Assembly: GCA_947095535.1 (NCBI GenBank)
Contig: OX352772.1
Coordinates: 44,349,445 to 44,413,444, forward strand
Length of the DNA: 64,000 nt
Direction of reading: 5' to 3'
Origin: Poecilobothrus nobilitatus
Taxonomy: Eukaryota; Arthropoda; Insecta; Diptera; Dolichopodidae
Shown here in pieces: positions 63,423-64,000 of the stretch. Positions within the stretch are counted from its first letter, which is position 1; each line of letters begins with the position of its first letter. The position numbers were made by a program, and so were the translations under genes. The notes beneath the pieces are model-generated. The model ran no database searches. It had not been told where the DNA came from and was given only the letters and a program-made list of their open reading frames with translations.

Positions 63423-63733
63423 GAGGGTGATTCGTAAGTAAGCGTATTAACATAAACTATCGTGCAGGGGATGATGTGTAGACAAAAATTTTGTATGGGA
63501 GTTATATTGTAGGCCCAATAGTCTTTATTTCGAAAAATGACCATAACTTCTGTTACAAACAAAATTAAATCATTTTGAAAAATTTTTTTAAAGGCATGAA
63601 AAACCTTTTCTATTAAAGACCCACAGCTTTAAAACCATTGGCCCACAAATTAACCCCCATACAAAACTTTTGTCTTACACATTATCCCCTACACGATCGT
63701 TTACGACAATGGACTTACTTAGATATCACTCGG
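63423..63733. mobile_element. Short MITE-like element with about 95-bp terminal inverted repeats
   Basis: A 311-bp block flanked by TA (63421-63422 and 63734-63735). The arms pair over about 95 bases with mismatches: GGTGATTCGTAAGTAAG against the inverse of CTTACTTAGATATCACT, and TTTTGTATGGGAGTTA against TTTTGTATGGGGGTTA. Non-coding. It lies upstream (5' side) of the gene ending at 62717, possibly in one of its introns. Confidence 0.75.
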
Positions 63734-64000
63734 TATTTTTAAAAAAGCGTATATATTTTACAAAAGCTTTTAAATTTTTTGTTTTAACATGTCTTTGTTT
63801 TGTAATTTTATCCATTTTTTATTTCAATATCCTAAAATACATTTAAAATTTAATTTTTGAAATTACTTACCGAAAACAAGAAAAATATTTTTTTTTTTTT
63901 TTTGCGTCTAAAATAAAATTTAAATTTTTATCCCAAAATACCTAAACTTAATCTTAATTTTAAAAATATAGGTAGATTTATATGTATATTATACAATGTT

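Noticed and set aside
63374..63562. 62-codon minus ORF
   Set aside because: Falls in the inverted-repeat element at 63423-63733.
1..64000. CRISPR array, bacterial operon or prophage
   Set aside because: No regularly spaced direct repeats with unique spacers and no bacterial gene organisation; the window is intron-containing eukaryotic DNA.

Overview
The window is strongly AT-rich nuclear DNA of a eukaryote, almost certainly an arthropod. Genes are split by spliceosomal GT-AG introns, some only about 65 bases long. SINEs, LINE remnants, short inverted-repeat elements and Helentron-like repeats are scattered throughout. The VAMP7 and Vps18 exons read like those of flies and their relatives, so a dipteran insect is my best guess, but the sequence does not fix the order.

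Supported genes, left to right: the 5' half of Vps18 (HOPS/CORVET subunit, minus strand, running off the left edge); a complete four-exon VAMP7 R-SNARE (plus), divergent from Vps18; a mARC-type MOSC-domain molybdoenzyme (mARC-A, minus, 7576-20161) with an 11.4 kb intron that contains an intronless NEK-like protein kinase on the same strand; a small two-exon secreted galectin-like gene (plus, 41669-42271); a second mARC paralogue (mARC-B, plus, 47969-56616) with a 7.45 kb first intron; and the last two exons of an unrecognised acidic protein (minus, 62717-63126). The two mARC genes face away from each other across about 28 kb. Each appears to start with a first coding exon of exactly 7 nt (ATG, one codon, one base).

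The rest is mostly transposon-derived. There are four related copies, plus one truncated tandem copy and one diverged variant, of an element with a GGAC-rich tract and a TTATACCC...GGGTATAA terminal hairpin; this resembles DINE-1/Helentron-derived repeats. A second family shares its core. There are two SINE types with the same tRNA-like head but different bodies, two TA-flanked MITE-like elements, and at least five broken LINE fragments. Vps18 and VAMP7 both act in late endosome/lysosome fusion, so their divergent arrangement is functionally suggestive, but shared regulation is only an inference. I found no bacterial-type system, CRISPR array or bona fide tRNA/rRNA gene.
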